Assembly (NCBI GenBank): GCA_040754815.1
Contig: JBFMBX010000004.1
Coordinates: forward strand, 310,001 to 374,000
DNA: 64,000 nt
Source of the DNA: Bellilinea sp040754815
Lineage (GTDB): Bacteria; Chloroflexota; Anaerolineae; Anaerolineales; Anaerolineaceae
Direction: 5' to 3'
The position numbers and the translations under genes were made by a program. Each line of letters opens with the position of its first letter. Position 1 is the stretch's first letter. Positions 62,302-64,000 of the stretch are shown piece after piece. The notes beneath the pieces were generated by a model. The model made no database searches, was not told the origin of the DNA, and saw nothing but the letters and a program-made list of their open reading frames with translations.

Positions 62302-63792
62302 TTATTTCAATGGAATTTGAATGCTGAAAATTGAGCCACCCCCCACTCTTTCTTCATGGGTCACTTCTCCTCCTAATGCTTCAACAGACTTTTTAACAAT
62401 CGTCAGGCCGAGCCCCGTACCGGGTATTGAACTCACATTCTCTCCGCGATAGAAGGGTTGATAAAGGTTTGCGCGGTCTTTTATGGGAACACCAATTCCG
62501 CGATCATGAACTTTTATAATAAACTCGCTGGGATTGATGCGTAATTCAAGCAGGATTTCACTCTCTGGCGGTGAGTATTTGACCGCATTCGTCAACAGAT
62601 TCGAAATAATGTTTCTCAGCACCCGGGCATCGGTTTTGATTTTTCTGATTTCTCCACTGTGGACAAAAACGAGCGGATGCTGATTTTGATCGGCTTGTTG
62701 AATCTCAGTGATCGTCTCATGGCAGAGATGAATTAAATCCACCCCCTCGCTCAATTCAATGCCCGAGGCATTCTCTATCCTGTTCACCTCCAGAACTTCC
62801 GTGAGCATCTGGTTGAGTCGCTGAGCAGCGGTCTTGATTCGGTTGATATGGTCATTCCTCTTCTCTGCCCCCCATCGCTCACCATAAGTTTCCAGCAATT
62901 CTATTGAGGAAAGAATCGTGCTAATCGGTGTTTTGAACTCATGGGTGGTCATGGTCAGAAAACGATAGCGCAATGAGTTTAATTCCTGTTCGGCCTTCAA
63001 CGCCCGCTGAAGCTCCTCTTCAGTCTCCCGTTGACGACTGATATCTCTGGAAACAGCCATGACAAATTCAACTTCACTTTGATCCGAAAAAATCGGCACC
63101 AACCAGGTGCCAAACCAGCATTTCTTTTTTGAAACCGTGGCAGAATGCTCGGTATACACCGCCTGTTGAGTTCGAAAGACCTGTTGAATGGAACTTTCTG
63201 GAATCAGTTTTAGCACCAGCGAATAAGCCGGCTGCTTGATATGAGAGTCCCCCCATCCCAACGCATGGCGGGCATAACTGTTGATATATTCAACTGTTTT
63301 TTCCTGAGAAATCAGGATAATCAAATCGCGGGAGGCTTCGGCTAGTGTCCGGTAAAGTTTTTCGCTCTGTCTGATAGCCTCTTCATAATTCCTTTGCCGG
63401 GTTACGTCAATAAAATATCCGATTCCTTCGACAGGTTGACCGTTTCCGTCTCGCAACACCTTGATCTCTTCATGGAGAAAATGATATTGCTCGTCGGCGC
63501 ACTGAAAACGGTATTCCATCTCCACGAAATCCAGTTGCCCCATCCTATTCAAATGATCTAAAACCGCGGCGCGGTCTTCCGGATGAACTTTTGATTTCCA
63601 AAACCCTTCATCCTCCAGAAACTGGTGGGGAGAATATCCCGTTACAATCGCTACATTTTCACTGATATAACGTACCCGAAATGGCGGGTAAGGCGATGTG
63701 GAATAAATGACAGCCGGGCTTACCGCCAGTAAACGGTTCAAGATATGCCGTGTATCCCGCAGTTCCTGTTCTACCTGATGATTATCACTCAT
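62302..63792 (-). CDS. Cytoplasmic PAS-domain sensor histidine kinase
   Basis: Protein of 496 residues without membrane segments. Two PAS domains: about 15-132 (PAVIYSTSPYPPFRVRYISE, then VTGYSPHQFLEDEGFWKSKVHPEDR) and about 140-255 (LYRTLAEASRDLIILISQ, GWGDSHIKQPAYSL). The dimerisation domain has MTTHEFKTPISTIL with H284. The ATPase has NLLTNAVKYSPPE, HDRGIGVP and GTGLGLTIVKKSVEALGG. The PAS ligand is unknown; no haem or flavin site is obvious. The start overlaps the cmk stop (ATGA), so it is translated with cytidylate kinase. Confidence 0.93.
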   Translation of the reverse strand: MSDNHQVEQELRDTRHILNRLLAVSPAVIYSTSPYPPFRVRYISENVAIVTGYSPHQFLEDEGFWKSKVHPEDRAAVLDHLNRMGQLDFVEMEYRFQCADEQYHFLHEEIKVLRDGNGQPVEGIGYFIDVTRQRNYEEAIRQSEKLYRTLAEASRDLIILISQEKTVEYINSYARHALGWGDSHIKQPAYSLVLKLIPESSIQQVFRTQQAVYTEHSATVSKKKCWFGTWLVPIFSDQSEVEFVMAVSRDISRQRETEEELQRALKAEQELNSLRYRFLTMTTHEFKTPISTILSSIELLETYGERWGAEKRNDHINRIKTAAQRLNQMLTEVLEVNRIENASGIELSEGVDLIHLCHETITEIQQADQNQHPLVFVHSGEIRKIKTDARVLRNIISNLLTNAVKYSPPESEILLELRINPSEFIIKVHDRGIGVPIKDRANLYQPFYRGENVSSIPGTGLGLTIVKKSVEALGGEVTHEERVGGGSIFSIQIPLK

Positions 63793-64000
63793 TCATCTAC
63801 CACCCCGCAAATCTGAAACACGCGCTTTAATACTTCCTCAACGCTCATATCATCGGTATTCAAGACGATGGCATCCTCCGCTGCCTTTAACGGTGCAATG
63901 GCACGGGAAGAGTCAATTTGATCCCTTCGTTTCAATCCCTGTAGCACCTCTTCGTAGGTGATTCTTTCCCCTCGTTCCACTAATTCACGATACCGCCGTT
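63789..64000 (-). CDS. cmk: Cytidylate kinase (5' part cut by window edge)
   Basis: Only about 70 C-terminal residues are visible. RRYRELVERGERITYEEVL is followed by RRDQIDSSRAIAPLKAAEDAIVLNTDDMSVEEVL. This R-x2-x-D-S-x-R-x4-P-L-x-x-A-x-D-A pattern is the conserved C-terminal segment of bacterial CMP/dCMP kinase, which makes CDP from CMP with ATP. The stop overlaps the start of the PAS kinase gene. The gene runs off the right edge. Confidence 0.88.
   Translation of the reverse strand, partial: RRYRELVERGERITYEEVLQGLKRRDQIDSSRAIAPLKAAEDAIVLNTDDMSVEEVLKRVFQICGVVDE

Noticed and set aside
1..64000. CRISPR arrays, tRNA or rRNA genes, insertion sequences, prophage
   Set aside because: I looked for tandem direct repeats, cloverleaf-like segments, transposase motifs and terminal inverted repeats in the gaps and saw none I could support.

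Overview
The window reads as a chromosomal segment from a fermentative Chloroflexota bacterium, most likely class Anaerolineae. This is inferred from the mix of genes, not from a marker search. Supporting features are Gram-positive-style lipoproteins with long Thr/Pro/Ala/Glu linkers, an ECF sigma-DegV operon, a TGS-domain nucleoside kinase, an RpoC with a long coiled-coil insertion, and a large set of maltodextrin-active enzymes. Base composition looks close to 50% GC throughout. I see no phage, transposase, CRISPR array, rRNA or tRNA gene.

Layout. 1-9.0 kb: thioredoxin reductase (cut by the left edge), a class III aminotransferase, a DUF309/FabL-like reductase pair, a cyclase-family hydrolase, two tandem CapA-like lipoproteins and a thiolase. 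9-17.7 kb: an AlkZ/YcaQ-related protein, a giant GH13 protein with pterin dehydratase and CBS genes, then a second GH13 enzyme, ketopantoate reductase and fmt on the other strand. 17.8-22.6 kb: small membrane, redox and unknown proteins, an ECF sigma factor-DegV-membrane protein operon, a decayed subtilisin-type protease and an M29 aminopeptidase. 22.7-30 kb: an alpha/beta hydrolase, a fused GlyA-GcvT protein, an aminotransferase and a nucleoside kinase. 30-43.9 kb: one minus-strand maltodextrin locus (ROK regulator, MalE, MalF, MalG, cytoplasmic GH13, lipoprotein GH13, a membrane glycosyltransferase fused to a beta-propeller, lipoprotein GH57). 44-49 kb: LipM octanoyltransferase, DUF4230 protein, an orphan PhnD-like lipoprotein, SanA-like, HD-domain and TIM-barrel/NTF2-like proteins. 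49-56.3 kb: gyrA and rpoC. 56.4-64 kb: three histidine-kinase proteins, a C69-family dipeptidase and the 3' end of cmk.

How the genes fit together. Extracellular GH57 and GH13 lipoproteins would cut starch-like polymers, MalE/MalF/MalG would import the oligosaccharides, and cytoplasmic GH13 enzymes would finish degradation under ROK control. No MalK ATPase is encoded here, so one must be supplied from elsewhere. The GlyA-GcvT fusion would join serine/glycine interconversion to glycine cleavage.

The most unusual items are the GlyA-GcvT fusion, the glycosyltransferase-propeller fusion, the CapA-like pair that lacks a conserved metal-site Asp, a GyrA without a recognisable GyrA box, and a recurring -10 element placed 6-8 nt before start codons, which suggests leaderless mRNAs.
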